The notes beneath the pieces were generated by a model, which was not told the origin of the DNA, did no database searches, and saw only the letters and a program-made list of their open reading frames with translations. The position numbers were made by a program, and so were the translations under genes. From Casuarina equisetifolia (taxonomy: Eukaryota; Streptophyta; Magnoliopsida; Fagales; Casuarinaceae), in assembly GCA_028551475.1 (NCBI GenBank), contig CM052358.1, forward strand, positions 18,998,853 to 19,062,852: a stretch of 64,000 nucleotides of DNA, in the 5' to 3' direction. Every line of letters starts with the position of its first letter. Position 1 is the first letter of the stretch. This document shows, piece by piece, positions 1 to 11,208 of this stretch.

Positions 1-167
1 ACCCTCTTAAATTACATCTTGCCTCAAGCAGTAAAAAGTCCTACGGTGAGTATTTCTTTCTTTTTTCCCTCAATAAAAGGTAGAATATTATTCTATTTTA
101 TTTTTATTTCAAAAAAATAAAATTTGAAACTGTCACATTCAAGACCAACGAGCGCCAGCTGTGTGCG
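1..167. other. AT-rich lead-in before the UBP-like gene
   Basis: Mostly T-rich and A-rich sequence. A possible splice-donor-like CGGTGAGT lies near position 41, so the first 40 bases could be the end of an exon of something lying to the left, but no reading frame here is long enough to identify. Confidence 0.3.
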
Positions 168-302
168 AATCTCATGACCGTTGTAAACTGGCCAATAAAA
201 TGAACGGAGAAGGGAAGCCGTACTCACAACGCGTTTTCTGATCACAATCTCACTGCTTTCTTTCTCAAATTCTCTCTGATAATCCAATTGCTTTCTTCTC
301 AA
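168..302 (+). promoter_or_regulatory. Duplicated promoter-like flank, copy A
   Basis: This segment carries a CCAAT box (GGCCAATAAAATGAACGG, 190-207) followed by a pyrimidine-rich stretch ending in CTCTCTGATAATCCA. A clearly homologous copy sits in the same orientation at 63192-63337. It lies upstream of the ubiquitin protease frame, so the natural reading is promoter and 5' untranslated region of that gene. There is no obvious TATA box at the usual distance in this copy. The duplication is seen directly; promoter activity is inferred. Confidence 0.55.
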
Positions 303-474
303 TTCTCTTCCTTTTTGTTGTGGATTGTATTCTGATCGGCTCCTGTTCTGCGTACGCCGCTGCCGGAGTCAAAGGGACCATCGTCACCACCGGCGAATCT
401 ACGAGCGGTGGCGATCCTAGGGTTTTGCTGATTTCATTTTCTGGATGTGAATTGCGTGTAGGTTAAGTGTTTGA

Positions 475-2340
475 CATTCGGTATCTAGGGTTTCGCAGCA
501 TAGTGGTTCTCCTTTTCTTCAGCAGTGTGCCGTCTGTTATTCCTCCACCACCATTCGGTGTTCCCGATGCAAGGCCGTCCGGTACTGTTCTGGGAGATGC
601 CAGATAATTCACTGGCGACGAGGTCACAAGAAGGACTGTCATCCTCCTAGTAAGACGTTGAGCGATGTGGTAAGGAATGTCCCAGAGCAAGACAGCGATG
701 TAATGAATGGTGAAACTGTTGGCAGTACTTCACATCATTTGAAGCCTCGGGAAGCATCTAAGGCTGCTGATGCTTGTTTAGTTTCCAGTGCTAAGGGGCA
801 TTCAGTTGCTGTGGTTAAATCTCGAAAGACTAATGGTGTTCAGGGTGGTGCTGTTAGATGTCCAAATGCTAAGAGAGGCTTGCGCACCTCCGTTCTGAAG
901 GTTGGGGATCAATTTAGAGGATGTAAATTATCAAAACCTTCAGTTGATGGGTGTAAGGTTGCTGGAAGATACACTGAAAAGGGGCTGTTTCCATACGATT
1001 TGTTTGTCAAGCTCTATACACGGAACGAGTTGGAGTTGCAACCTTGTGGTCTTATTAATTGCGGGAACAGCTGTTATGCTAATGTTGTGCTCCAGTGCCT
1101 GGTATTTAATCCTCCTCTGAATGCTTATTTTCTTCGAGGTCTGCAATCCAAATCATGTATCCATAAGGAGAAGAAAGGGTGTTTGAACTGTGAGTTTGAA
1201 GGTTTAATATTGAAGGCAAAGGAAGGAAAATCTCCACTCTCTCCTATGGGCATACTTTCAGAGCTGAAAAATGTTGGAAGTGAGCTTGGCAACGGAAGAG
1301 AAGAGGATGCCCATGAATTCTTGAGGGATATCATTGACAAAATGCAATCTATTTGCCTCGGGGAAGGTAGATCTCATGCATCTGGCTGTTTGGAAGAAGA
1401 AACCACTCTAATAGGCCTGACCTTTGGGGGTTACCTTTGTTCAACGATTAAGTGCCGTGGCAAGTCTGAGCGGCAGGAAAGGATAATGGATCTTACTGTG
1501 GAAATAGGAGGAAAAGCAGGAACCCTGGAAGAAGCTCTTCAGCAATTCACGGCTACTGAGATTTTGGATGGGGAAAACAAGTACCAATGTAGCAGATGCA
1601 AATCTTATGAGAAAGCCAAAAAGAAGCTGACAATAATGGAGGCCCCGAATATCCTTACCATAGTACTAAAGCGATTTCAGTCTGGAAATTTTGAGAAGCT
1701 CAACAAGCCAATCCAGTTTCCGGAGATCCTGGACTTGGCACCATTTATGAATGGAATAAGTGATGCGTCGCCTATGTATAAGCTTTATGGGGTGGTGGTC
1801 CACTTGGACAGCATGAATGGCTCCTTTTCTGGTCATTATGTATGCTATGTGAAGAATATCCGAAACAAGTGGTTCAAGATTAATGACAGCACTGTAACTC
1901 CCGTGGAACGTGAAAGGGTGTTGAGGAATGGGGCGTACATGCTTCTTTATGCCCGGTGCTCACCAAGGGCTCCCCGGTTGATAAGAAACAGAGTTATATC
2001 ATCATTTGATTCCAAGAACAAAGTCATTCCGTCCGGGAGAACTGGGAGGAACGCTGCATCCAAATCAAGGCCTGTCTCTGCAAACCCTCAACCTCCCGAA
2101 AGTTGTGTCAACTTCGAACCCTTCTACCCGAGGTACCCGCAGCTGCAACGGATCTCAGAAGAGGACTCATCAAGTGACAATTGTTCCCTTATCAGCGGCA
2201 ACTCTGATGAAGGTTCCTGCAGCAGCGAGAGCACCCCGGATTCTACTATCGCCGATGACTTATCTGAGTTCATATTTGGTGAGGGAGGATGGAACGGCAA
2301 CTTTGGGGATCACTCTTCTTCTCCTTTTTTAGCATTCTGA
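475..2340 (+). CDS. UBP16-like ubiquitin-specific protease with MYND finger, 5' end unresolved
   Basis: Predicted cysteine protease of the plant UBP15-19 group, removing ubiquitin from proteins. One frame stays open from a stop at 472-474 to TGA at 2338. A MYND zinc finger comes first (Cys codons at 526, 535, 559, 568, 586, 598, 637; His near 610 and 625), then a short linker, then the USP domain. The Cys box GLINCGNSCYANVVLQ has its catalytic Cys at 1072, the His box SGHYVCY its His at 1834, and the triad Asp is in INDSTV (1885). No in-frame ATG precedes the MYND finger; the first is at 703. The frame therefore needs an upstream exon (a strong acceptor-like CTCCTTTTCTTCAG ends at 522), or the finger is not translated. 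The N-terminal membrane segment usual in UBP16 is not seen. The linker is much shorter than in UBP16, which is about 1000 residues. One CxxC of the USP zinc site is reduced to a single Cys (1453); the other pair is intact (1588, 1597). The absence of introns hints at a retrocopy or recent rearrangement. Confidence 0.82.
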   Translation, partial: HSVSRVSQHSGSPFLQQCAVCYSSTTIRCSRCKAVRYCSGRCQIIHWRRGHKKDCHPPSKTLSDVVRNVPEQDSDVMNGETVGSTSHHLKPREASKAADACLVSSAKGHSVAVVKSRKTNGVQGGAVRCPNAKRGLRTSVLKVGDQFRGCKLSKPSVDGCKVAGRYTEKGLFPYDLFVKLYTRNELELQPCGLINCGNSCYANVVLQCLVFNPPLNAYFLRGLQSKSCIHKEKKGCLNCEFEGLILKAKEGKSPLSPMGILSELKNVGSELGNGREEDAHEFLRDIIDKMQSICLGEGRSHASGCLEEETTLIGLTFGGYLCSTIKCRGKSERQERIMDLTVEIGGKAGTLEEALQQFTATEILDGENKYQCSRCKSYEKAKKKLTIMEAPNILTIVLKRFQSGNFEKLNKPIQFPEILDLAPFMNGISDASPMYKLYGVVVHLDSMNGSFSGHYVCYVKNIRNKWFKINDSTVTPVERERVLRNGAYMLLYARCSPRAPRLIRNRVISSFDSKNKVIPSGRTGRNAASKSRPVSANPQPPESCVNFEPFYPRYPQLQRISEEDSSSDNCSLISGNSDEGSCSSESTPDSTIADDLSEFIFGEGGWNGNFGDHSSSPFLAF

Positions 2341-4199
2341 CAGTAGACATGGTAGACAGTTCGGTGGTACTATAGAGAGAGTGTCTCGGACTGAGTAGGA
2401 TTTTACTTCTCTTCCGCGGTTTAACCTCTGTTATTTTGTGATGTAAAATCGACAGAGAGAAAACATAGATGAGATGATATTACAGTTGTAAATGACATTT
2501 ATAAAATACTAAATTTTCATTTTCTTTTTTTATCTTTTGTGTCAATAACTCAATAACATGTTATTGACTGTTTAGTTTATATTAGTACAATGATTTAAAC
2601 TGCTTTAACACTTTTTTGACAAGTGATCATAAGTATTTATTAGTAATTTAACTATTTCACAAATTGTAACGGTCACAACTGTGAACAAAGTAAGAGGAAT
2701 TTATGTCTGAAATCATTAGAATATCAATTGTACAATAAGATTTAAGAGAAATGTGTATATATTTATTTATTATAAAAAAAAAAGGATTTTCTTCAATGGG
2801 CAACGTTGGTTCTAGGATAGAAGCGGCCAGATGTTGGATTTTGGGCCCATTCGCTAGATTGGAGTCGCAACCTTTATTTATCCACCGGTATCTTCCCTAA
2901 AACGGGTCACACTAGCCCAAGGAGTATTTTGCTTTAGAGCAAAGCTCCCTTGCCTGACTTGCACACCGTTCTGTACAACCTTCTCGCTGTTTGACGCCCT
3001 CTCTACTATGGGCCGCCTGGCTTGGTTCTTTGTTACGGGTTTGTTGGTTTGGTTAGATAGTATTATGTGTCTAAATGGGAAAATATGAGAATTTTATATA
3101 GATCCTATCTGAATATAAGAAGAAAATACCAACAGATAAACTTACATTCATACTTTTTTTTATTTGAAAATTAGACTTAATTTTCTAGCTTTTGATTTTG
3201 CTTAATCTTGCTTGTGCGTTTATGCAATCTTTCTTCTTCTTCTTTTTTTTAATTTTTTTATTTCATGATGAAAGAAAATTAATTAATGTTATATTGAGTA
3301 TCTCTTTTTCTGCCTGACATCTCTTACGTTTACCGAAGATAAAGTCCAAATTTTCAAAGGATGTAATTGGGCCACCAAGTCTCCCCCTTTAACACAAATC
3401 TGCCAACCTAGCAGAAACAAAATGTAACACAACTAATTTTTACTTTGAAGAAGATGTAAATGTTAAGAAGGAAATTTGGTTCATCATGTACATATGTAAC
3501 AAGAAGGAGAAAATCAACACCGGGGCCACATATAGGGTGAAACAGTTTATGCTGTAAATTCCATTATAATATCCAGTTGTTTGACTTTAAAGTTGATATC
3601 TACTTTGCCTCTGCAGATAATCTCTAGTATTTTCCTTTTACTACAATGACAAGCTCCAAAATCTATTTATTGCTATGACCAAGTGCTTTTACTTTAAAAA
3701 CCATCATAAAGATTGTTAAGGTTTAATAGATATATTTTTTTTTTCACATCAGATGAGCATAAAGACATAAGATCATTTGTAATGATAATATAATTTAATG
3801 TTAACTCAAATTGACAATTCGGTAATTTATTTTTAAAGCAAAAAATAGAAAACGGAGACGATACTTCGCATATCATAAAGCTTAGTAAACTCTATTACCA
3901 TGTCATTTGTTGCAAAGCTTCTCCGATCGCTACCATCACGTATGAAGATGATTGACTATGCGTGAAATCTCCTTAGGTGTTTTGGCACGGCTGTAGCTGA
4001 TTGAGGTGGAGGTTTCTCTATTTTGAAGTGCTTAAGCCACAAGGTGGTGACAGATATGTCGGCTGAGGCTTCCCCAAAATTCAGGCTTACTCCGCCATGC
4101 CCCTCATGTTCATTGATTTTGTAACAGTAATCTTAGTTTCTTTAAATGTGTGGGAGGAACGCCTAGTTTAGTTTTGGTCACACAACCTATGGGATGAGC
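2341..4199. other. Intergenic region after the UBP-like gene
   Basis: The first 150 bases are probably the 3' untranslated region of the UBP-like gene, with AATAAA-like sequence only loosely matched. A GC-richer island at about 2790-3060 (starting GGGCAACGTTGGTTC, ending near GGGCCGCCTGGC) stands out from the AT-rich flanks but has no long frame and I do not recognise it. The rest is AT-rich with no supportable gene. Remote similarity to TNL leucine-rich repeats may begin before 4200, but I could not follow it. Confidence 0.4.
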
Positions 4200-4277
4200 T
4201 CAAACTTATGTGCAACCTAGGCTTTGGCTGGGAATTGGACTTCTGAAACGGCTTACATATGAGAATACAAAGTTTAT
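4200..4277 (+). pseudogene. TNL relic 1, LRR part left of the gag-only element
   Basis: The bases just before the element (GACTTCTGAAACGGCTTACATATGAGAATAC) align by eye with the LRR exon of the downstream TNL at about 57640-57670, which reads ACTTCTAGGTGGAAACAA then a GAGAATACC motif. The homology resumes on the other side at 11209 after the element and its TTTAT duplication. The LTR element therefore landed inside an LRR exon. The fragment has no intact frame. Confidence 0.5.
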
Positions 4278-5910
4278 TGATAACTCTATTTTATATAGAG
4301 TTATTTTAATTATTTTAGGTAATGTTTAATATAGTTTTTATTAAATTATATTTATATTTAATTATATTTATGTATGTTTTTACTATTTTATGCAGTAAAC
4401 CCAAAGTAGAAGAAAAAAAAGCAATAAATCATGCAAAATCAAATTATGGAAAAAGAAAGAAAACGACAAAAAGGAAAGTCAAAAGAAGAAAGGAAAATCG
4501 TAACCTACTGGGTTTTGGAAGCTGATTAACAAAAGGCGGTGGATAATTGGGTTTTGAGGACAGAAAACAGAGAACAGAGAAGAGAGAACAGAGGAGAACA
4601 GAGGAGAGATTCCGGCAACTAGGACCTCGCCGGAAAAGCAGAGGCCACGCGCGACAGTGCGGGACTCTGTAGACGCCGGCGATTTGGCAAAAGCCGACCG
4701 TGAGGTTCTTTTCCGGCGAAGGTACCTATTCCTGGCCATTCTTTTCCTTTTTTCAGGCCAGATTTGAGAGATTTCCAGCGATCTAAAAGCATATTTGAAT
4801 TCCTAGAGAGATTTTCGTCATTTTTGTACCAGATTCACGGCGATTCACGGCAGTTTCCAGGCGAAGAAGTGTGAATGCCAACTTTGTCCATTCCGCTAGA
4901 TCTATGCGTTTCTGTAGTAGATTTGCACGATATTTTTACAGATCTGCAACCTAGGCGTCCCAATCTACGTTTCTGGAGGTTTCTGTGAAGACCTGGCGCC
5001 AGACGGCGGCATGCGGAAAGAGCGTGGTGGCGTGTTTTAGCTCGTTTTTCTTCCATTCTTCAGACAGTTTCTTCTTCACCCTGTGATTTACAGATTTGTG
5101 CAATTTATTTTGTGATTTGTAAACATTTGGTGACAGCTTTAATGTTTTTAAATTCTAGAATGCTTTGTTTACTGTTTTTGCACTGATTTAGGTTATTTAA
5201 ATATGTTGTATTAGTTTAATATGTTAGAGCTACGATAGAACTTAATTGTAATGTATGAATGTTATGATTATTTCGTTTTGTGAGATATTTTATGAATGTG
5301 AAGTTGCATGTTATGGAGTTTAATGCTTTTAGGTGACTAGCTACCACTTAAATGACTTGATTTGCATGTTAAAGACTGACAAGAAATAGCATGCAGTTGC
5401 TTCTTATAATATGCAACCATAGATTAATATGGATAGACATATACCATGTTATTTGTGTGGCTTTTGGTGATAAGATGATCGAAAGATTTATTGTAAACCA
5501 GGAATATTCACAGAACCTAATGCATTTGGTTTGTTTCAATTCACATATAGAGATATAGTGAATTAATGAACTAAATAGGTTTACTATACCTAGACATAGG
5601 ATAGTAAATAAATTAGGAAATTCCGTTATCACATAAGTAGAATTAATCTTGCTAACATGGATGATTGACATTTGTACCTAGTAATTAAGTGAAATCGGAT
5701 GCTCTAACATCTTTCGTTTATCAAGTTTAGATTAAATTTAGTTATTAAATTTACAATTTACCATTTCGGTTGGCTAGATAAATTCTAGGAGTTGTTCACC
5801 ATTAGTAATTAATTAGTTTAGTAAACACCAGTCTTCGTGGGATGATATATGTACTCAATATTATATTACTTGTTCGACATGTACACTTGCATGTAGAATT
5901 TCACCGAACA
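4278..5910 (+). repeat. 5' LTR of the gag-only element
   Basis: About 1633 bp from TGATAACTCTATTTTATATA to TTTCACCGAACA. It aligns along its whole length with 9590-11208. It contains the short GC-rich stretch with GCCGGAAAAGCAGAGGCC at about 4630 that also recurs in the other LTR. Open frames inside it on either strand are accidental and shared by both copies. Confidence 0.93.
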
Positions 5911-5916
5911 AGTTTT

Positions 5917-5934
5917 TGGCGCCGTTGCCGGGGA
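5917..5934 (+). other. Primer binding site, tRNA-Asp type
   Basis: TGGCGCCGTTGCCGGGGA begins six bases after the end of the left LTR. It is complementary to the 3' end of plant tRNA-Asp and is the site typical of Athila-related Gypsy elements. Confidence 0.85.
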
Positions 5935-6024
5935 TTGGTTGTTTTACTACTGATTAATATTAATACCGAATCGCTTCTTATTTTAATTTAGCTTTTATTT
6001 TTTATTTTATTTCTACTTTTAATC

Positions 6025-7400
6025 TTGTATTTTGTTACAGAAAAAAAAATGGAAAACAATGATGGTACACGTAGACTGTTGAAAGATTATGCACCATCAT
6101 TTTGGAATGCCACATCAAGCTTCCAAAGGCTTGCAATTCTAGCAAATAACTTTGAGGTCAAGCCTGTGCACATCAAGATGCTTCATAGATCTGTGCAGTA
6201 TAGTGGGCTACCAAATGAGAATCCAAATGCTCACATTGAAGCATTCCTTGAATTTTGTGACATAATTGGAGATCATGGAGTCACAGAAGATGTTATTAGG
6301 TTAAAACTATTTCCATTTTCTCTTAAAGATACAGCTAAAGATTGGTTCTCTTCACTTCCTGCAGGATTGATTACTACATGAGATGATTTGGCTAAGAAAT
6401 TTCTTGGTAAGTTCTTTCTTTTTGCAAGATCTGCTAAATTGCGTAATGACATTTTCACTTTTGAGCAGATGAATAATGAATTATTGTATGAAGCTTGGGA
6501 GAGATTCAAGGAACTTTTGAGGATATATCCAAATCATGGACTACCTACGTGGCTACAGGTACAAACTTTTTATGATGGGTGCAGTATGAATCTTTGTTGT
6601 ATAATTGATACAGCTGTAGGAGGGGACTTACATAACAAAACACCAGAAGAGGCATTTAATTTTCTAGAGGAGATGGCATTTGATAACTATCAATGGTCTA
6701 TTGAGAGACTACCAATGCATCAAGCAAGTGGAGTCCATGAAGTAGATACCCTCGCCGACTTACGTGCAGAATTGGAAGTGTTCCTAAAAAGTAGAGAATG
6801 TGAATTCTATGGTGGAGCACATGAGAGCACAGAATGTCAAGTAGGTAACCCTTATGCTCATTATAATGATTTTGATAATTTTGTTGGGATTCCTAGCAGG
6901 TCACAAAATGATCCTTACTCAAACGTATACAATTTGGGATGGCAAAACCATCAAAATCTTTCATGGAGTAACCCAAGTGAGATGAGACCGCAACCAACAT
7001 TTTGGCAAATAGAAGAGGTAAAACCTAACTTAGAAGACATGATCAGCGAGCTAGCCAACACCACATAGAACATTTCAAAGAGGACTGAAGCAAGTTTTCA
7101 AAGAAACGAAGCTTCATTCCAAAGATTAGAGGTGCAAATGAGTCAACTGATCAGCATGATCTCAGAGAATCAAGAAAGTTCTTTGCCTTGTGATGTGGAG
7201 ATAAGTCTTAAAGATACCATAGAGGCAATAACCCTAACATGTGGCAAGCAAGTAGGACAAGTTGATGTTGACAAGGAGAGTTTCAAAGATAATAGTAAAG
7301 ATGTCAGCATACAACTTGAGGAGACACCAAGGAACAACCTTGCTCTAGTAAATCATGAGTCCTTTATGCCTTCAACTCCATCTACCTAGAGATTCCAACA
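6025..7400 (+). pseudogene. Gag region of the gag-only element (fossil)
   Basis: Retrotransposon gag/capsid-like protein. Recognisable blocks include NPNAHIEAFLEFCDIIGDHG, a LFPFSLKDTAKDWFSSLP motif and ERFKELLRIYPNHGLP, the conserved core of the plant Athila/Tat gag domain. Further downstream are Gln/Asn-rich stretches and no zinc knuckle that I can identify. It lies directly after the primer binding site in the expected position. The region is broken in a few places and is treated here as a fossil. Confidence 0.8.
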
Positions 7401-7639
7401 ACGCGTAAACGATAAGCAGTTTTTGAAATTCCTTGATATATCTTTAAAACTGCACATTAACATTTCTTTTGCAGATACTCCAGTTCAATTATCTAGTTGT
7501 GCAAAACTTTTGAATGAGAAACTGGAGAACAAAAGGAAGCTGGAAGTATATGAGACAGTTGTGCTTATTGAAGAATGCACAACCATCAAACGACACAAAC
7601 TGTCTCCGAAACTGTTGGAGTTTCATCCTCCTTGAGTAA

Positions 7640-9589
7640 TGTGGAGGATAGTTTGGCTGAAAACTATAAAGCAAGCGCTTCTTGGGAGGCAACCCAAGTA
7701 CTTTTTGGTCATTTAGTTAGAAATCTTTTGTTAACAGTTTGGCTAGAAGGCTGTTACCATATGCTCATCATAGCTCCATTTTGACAACTTACAATTAGGG
7801 GAGTTTTCCTTGTTCCTTCCTTACTATTGCTTTATTTTCTTTTATCATTGAGGAGAATGCTTCATTTAAATTTGGGGGTGCTACTGCTATTGTTGGAAGT
7901 GTGCTGTTTTGTTGGGTTGCGTTAGAGGTTGTGTATTGTGGTAGTTATGGTTATGTTGGAAGTATATTGGAAGCGTGTTGTGAAGTGTTTGCTGTTTGTT
8001 GAAAGTTTTGTTTCAAAAATTTTCTGTTTTATGTTAAAAAGTCTTTCTTTTTATGAAAAATCTTTTTCTTGTGTTGGATCATGATTTCTATGATTGGATC
8101 CTTCATGGTGAATTCTTGGCAATTCTTAGGGAGATATAGATTTTGTTCAAACTTGCAATTGTGGTATGATGTAAGTGTGATTCTGATTATGTTAATTCAC
8201 TTATTGACACTAAAAGTCTGCATTTTTTTTTAAATTGTGTGTATCTCTAGAGACCATTCATGTGAAGTGTGTGATTTTCTTAGATCTCACCCGGATCTTA
8301 GAATTTGCTTGATTTCCTCTTGAGGCGAAATCCTAGGTTGCATCTAACTAAGAAAATGATTTAAGCCATCTTTGGATTGTTTGAGCCTTTCAAGCTAACC
8401 TTATTTACTTATCCCCAGTCACCCCGCTGAGCCTTGTTCTTAACCTGATTTTGTTAAATGACACTTGTATATATATCCCTTAGCCTTTTGATCAATTTTC
8501 CTCATTGTTCTATTCCCATGAACATATTGACTTTTGGTGTGTACAAGTTGATTTGAGCATGAGAGATGTCAAGGAGAAGGATGTAGTATAGGAAGCAATT
8601 GATTGGAATGATTATATATGGCACAATTTTTTATTTTTGTAAATGTTTATGCAAACGCGAATGCAAAAAAAAAAAAAAAAAAAAAGACAAAAAAGCATTT
8701 GCTTTAGGATGAAATAATATCATTATCTTTTGTTAGATTCAAGACACATAGTTTTTAAAAGAAGATCTTTGAGTATTATTATTGAATATCATTGATAAGA
8801 GAGGGTTGAGGTAGCTATATGTGTAAATGCTTGTTTTTTGCTTTATCGTGGCACACATGATGATGGCCTTTATTAGTGTCAAAGCATTGTTGGACAAGAA
8901 AGAATGAGACTAAGTGGTGGTAGAAAGATCATCTTCATGAAGTAAAAAGGTAGAGACAGGCTAGAGTTTTGGTGAGATCCTAGAAAGTAATATGTTCATG
9001 GGTTATTTGAGCTTAAATGACTTCCATCTTACCCTTAGCCCAGCCTTAGATTACAAGCTTGTGAAAGTCCTATTGATTTTTGGTCAGATGATTGACTTAC
9101 ATTAGTGGAGAGAGGAATGAAGAGCAAACTTATAAGATTTGGTTAAAGATTTTGAGATGTTGCATATTAATGTGGATCTATTTGGAATACATACAATTGA
9201 GACAAAATGCGGACTCACACACACACACACGTGGTTGATATAGTTAAGAGTCTATCTTACCTTATAAACCAATTGCAATGTTTGGATAAAAGTTATATTT
9301 TTCTTTGAATTGTTAAGTTGAACAATTATGGAAGAATATCATGGAAGGATTGGTTATATGTGTTGTTTTGTTCTTTTGCTCGAGGACGAGTAAAATTTTA
9401 AGTTTGGGGGTGTGGCATTGTTGTTTTGAAAAATACTATGGAGTGATTGGTAGTGTTAAAATATGTTGTTTAGTGTTATTTGTGTGTAATTTCTTGTGCT
9501 TTTTATGAGTAAATTTTTTTTTATGTTGTCATAATGTGTTGTTTAGAGCTTTTGCTCGAGGACGAGTAAAATGTTAAGTTTGGGGGTGT
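7640..9589 (+). repeat. Noncoding 3' half of the gag-only element with repeated polypurine blocks
   Basis: About 1.9 kb without coding potential. The motif TTTGGGGGTG occurs at about 7871, 9403 and 9579. The longer block CTTTTGCTCGAGGACGAGTA, followed by a TTAAGTTTGGGGGTGT motif, occurs twice, at about 9374 and 9550, so the polypurine-tract region is duplicated with a spacing of about 176 bp. The second copy lies exactly against the right LTR and is the expected plus-strand primer. The segment also has a poly-A run near 8667 and a short CA repeat near 9216. Confidence 0.7.
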
Positions 9590-11208
9590 TGATAACTTTA
9601 TTTTATATAGAGTTATTTTGATTATTTTAGGTAATGTTTAATATAGTTTTTATTAAATTATATTTGTATTTAATTATATTTATGTATGTTTTTGCTATTT
9701 TATGCAGTAAACCCAAAGTAGAAGAAAAAGAAGCAATAAATCATGCAAAATCAAATTATGGAAAAAAAAAGAAAATGACAAAAAGGAAAGTCAAAAGAAG
9801 AAAGGAAAATCGTAACCTATTGGGTTTTGGAAGCCGATTAACAAAAGACGGTGGATAATCGGGTTTTGAGGACGGAAAACAGAGAATAAAGAAGAGAGAA
9901 CAGAGGAGAGATTCCGGCGGCTAGGACCTCGCCGGAAAAGCAGAGGCCACGCGCGACAGTGCGGGACTCTATAGACACCGGCGGTTTGGCGAAAGCCGAC
10001 CGTGAGGTTCTTTTCCAGCGAAGGTACCTATTCCTGGCCATTCTTTTCCTTTTTTCGGCCAGATTTGAGAGATTTCCGGTGATCTGAAAGCAGATTTGAA
10101 TTCCTAGAGAGATTTTCGTCATTTCTGTACCAAATTCACGACAATTCATGGCGGTTTCCAGCGAAGAAGTGTGAACGCTGACTTTGTCCATTCTGCTAGA
10201 TCTATGCGTTTCTGTAGTAGATTTGCACGATATTTTTACAAATCTGCAACCTAGGCGTCCCAATCTACGTTTCTGGAGGTTTCTGTGAAGACCGGCTGCG
10301 GACGGCGGTGTGCGGAAGTGCGTGGCGGTGTGTTTTAGCTCGTTTTTCTTCCGTTCTTCAGACAATTTCTTCTTCACCCTATGATTTACAGATTTATGCA
10401 ATTTATTTTGTGATTTGAAGACATTTGGTGACAGCTTTAATGTTTTTAAATTTCAGAATGCTTTGTTTACGTTTTTGCACTGATTTAGTTTATTTAAATA
10501 TGTTGTATTAGTTTAATATGTTAGAGCTACGATAGAACTTAATTGTAATGTATGAATGTTATGATTATTTGCATTTTGTGAGATATTTTATGAATGTGAA
10601 GTTGCATGTTACGGAGTTTAATGCTTTTAGGTGACTAGCTACCACTTAGATGACTTGATTTGCATGTTAAAGACCGACAAGAAATAGCATGCAGTTGCTT
10701 CTTGTAATATGCAACCATAGATTAATATGGATAGACATATACCATGTTATTTGTGTAGCTTTTGGTGATAAGATGATTGAAAGATTTATTGTAAATCAGG
10801 AATATTCACAGAACCTAATGCATTTGGTTTGTTTCAATTCACATATAGAGATATAGTGAATTAATGAACTAAATAGTTTTACTATACCTAGACATAGGAT
10901 AGTAAATAAATTAGGAAATTTCACCATCACATAAGTAGAATTAATTTTGCTAACATGGATGATTGACATTTGTACCTAATAATTAGGTGAAATCGGATGC
11001 TCTAACATCTTTCGTTTATCAAGTTTAAATTAAAGTTAGTTATTAAATTCACAATTTACCATTTCGGTTGGCTAGATAAATTCTAGGAGTTGTTCACCAT
11101 GAGTAATTAATTAGTTTAGTAAACACCAGTCTTCGTGGGACGATATCTGTACTCATCATTATATTACTTGTTCGACATGTACACTTGCATGTAGAATTTC
11201 ACCGAACA
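9590..11208 (+). repeat. 3' LTR of the gag-only element
   Basis: About 1619 bp, same termini as 4278-5910 (TGATAACT to CCGAACA). It is followed directly by the second copy of the TTTAT target duplication. Differences from the left LTR are scattered substitutions and a few short gaps. Confidence 0.93.

Larger units (their letters stand above)
4278..11208 (+). mobile_element. Gag-only, Athila-like Ty3/Gypsy element (TR-GAG type), fossil
   Basis: A complete LTR-to-LTR unit of about 6.9 kb. Its two direct LTRs begin TGATAACT and end CCGAACA, and it is flanked by the 5-bp duplication TTTAT (4273-4277 and 11209-11213). The primer site matches tRNA-Asp, as in Athila elements. The internal region of about 3.7 kb holds a gag-like region only; I see no protease, reverse transcriptase, RNase H or integrase. 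It therefore looks like a non-autonomous element of the kind described as terminal-repeat retrotransposons with a gag domain. The gag region shows a few breaks. The LTRs differ by roughly 4% by eye, suggesting insertion within a few million years under usual plant rates. It sits in TNL relic 1. Confidence 0.88.

Noticed and set aside
1006-2332. Alternative frames inside the UBP-like gene (for example 2006-2332 plus, 1125-1340 minus)
   Set aside because: They overlap the USP domain frame, which has clear catalytic boxes; the others have no motif.
9838-10401. 187-codon frame on the minus strand
   Set aside because: It lies wholly inside the right LTR of the gag-only element, and the equivalent stretch of the left LTR is not equally open; accidental.
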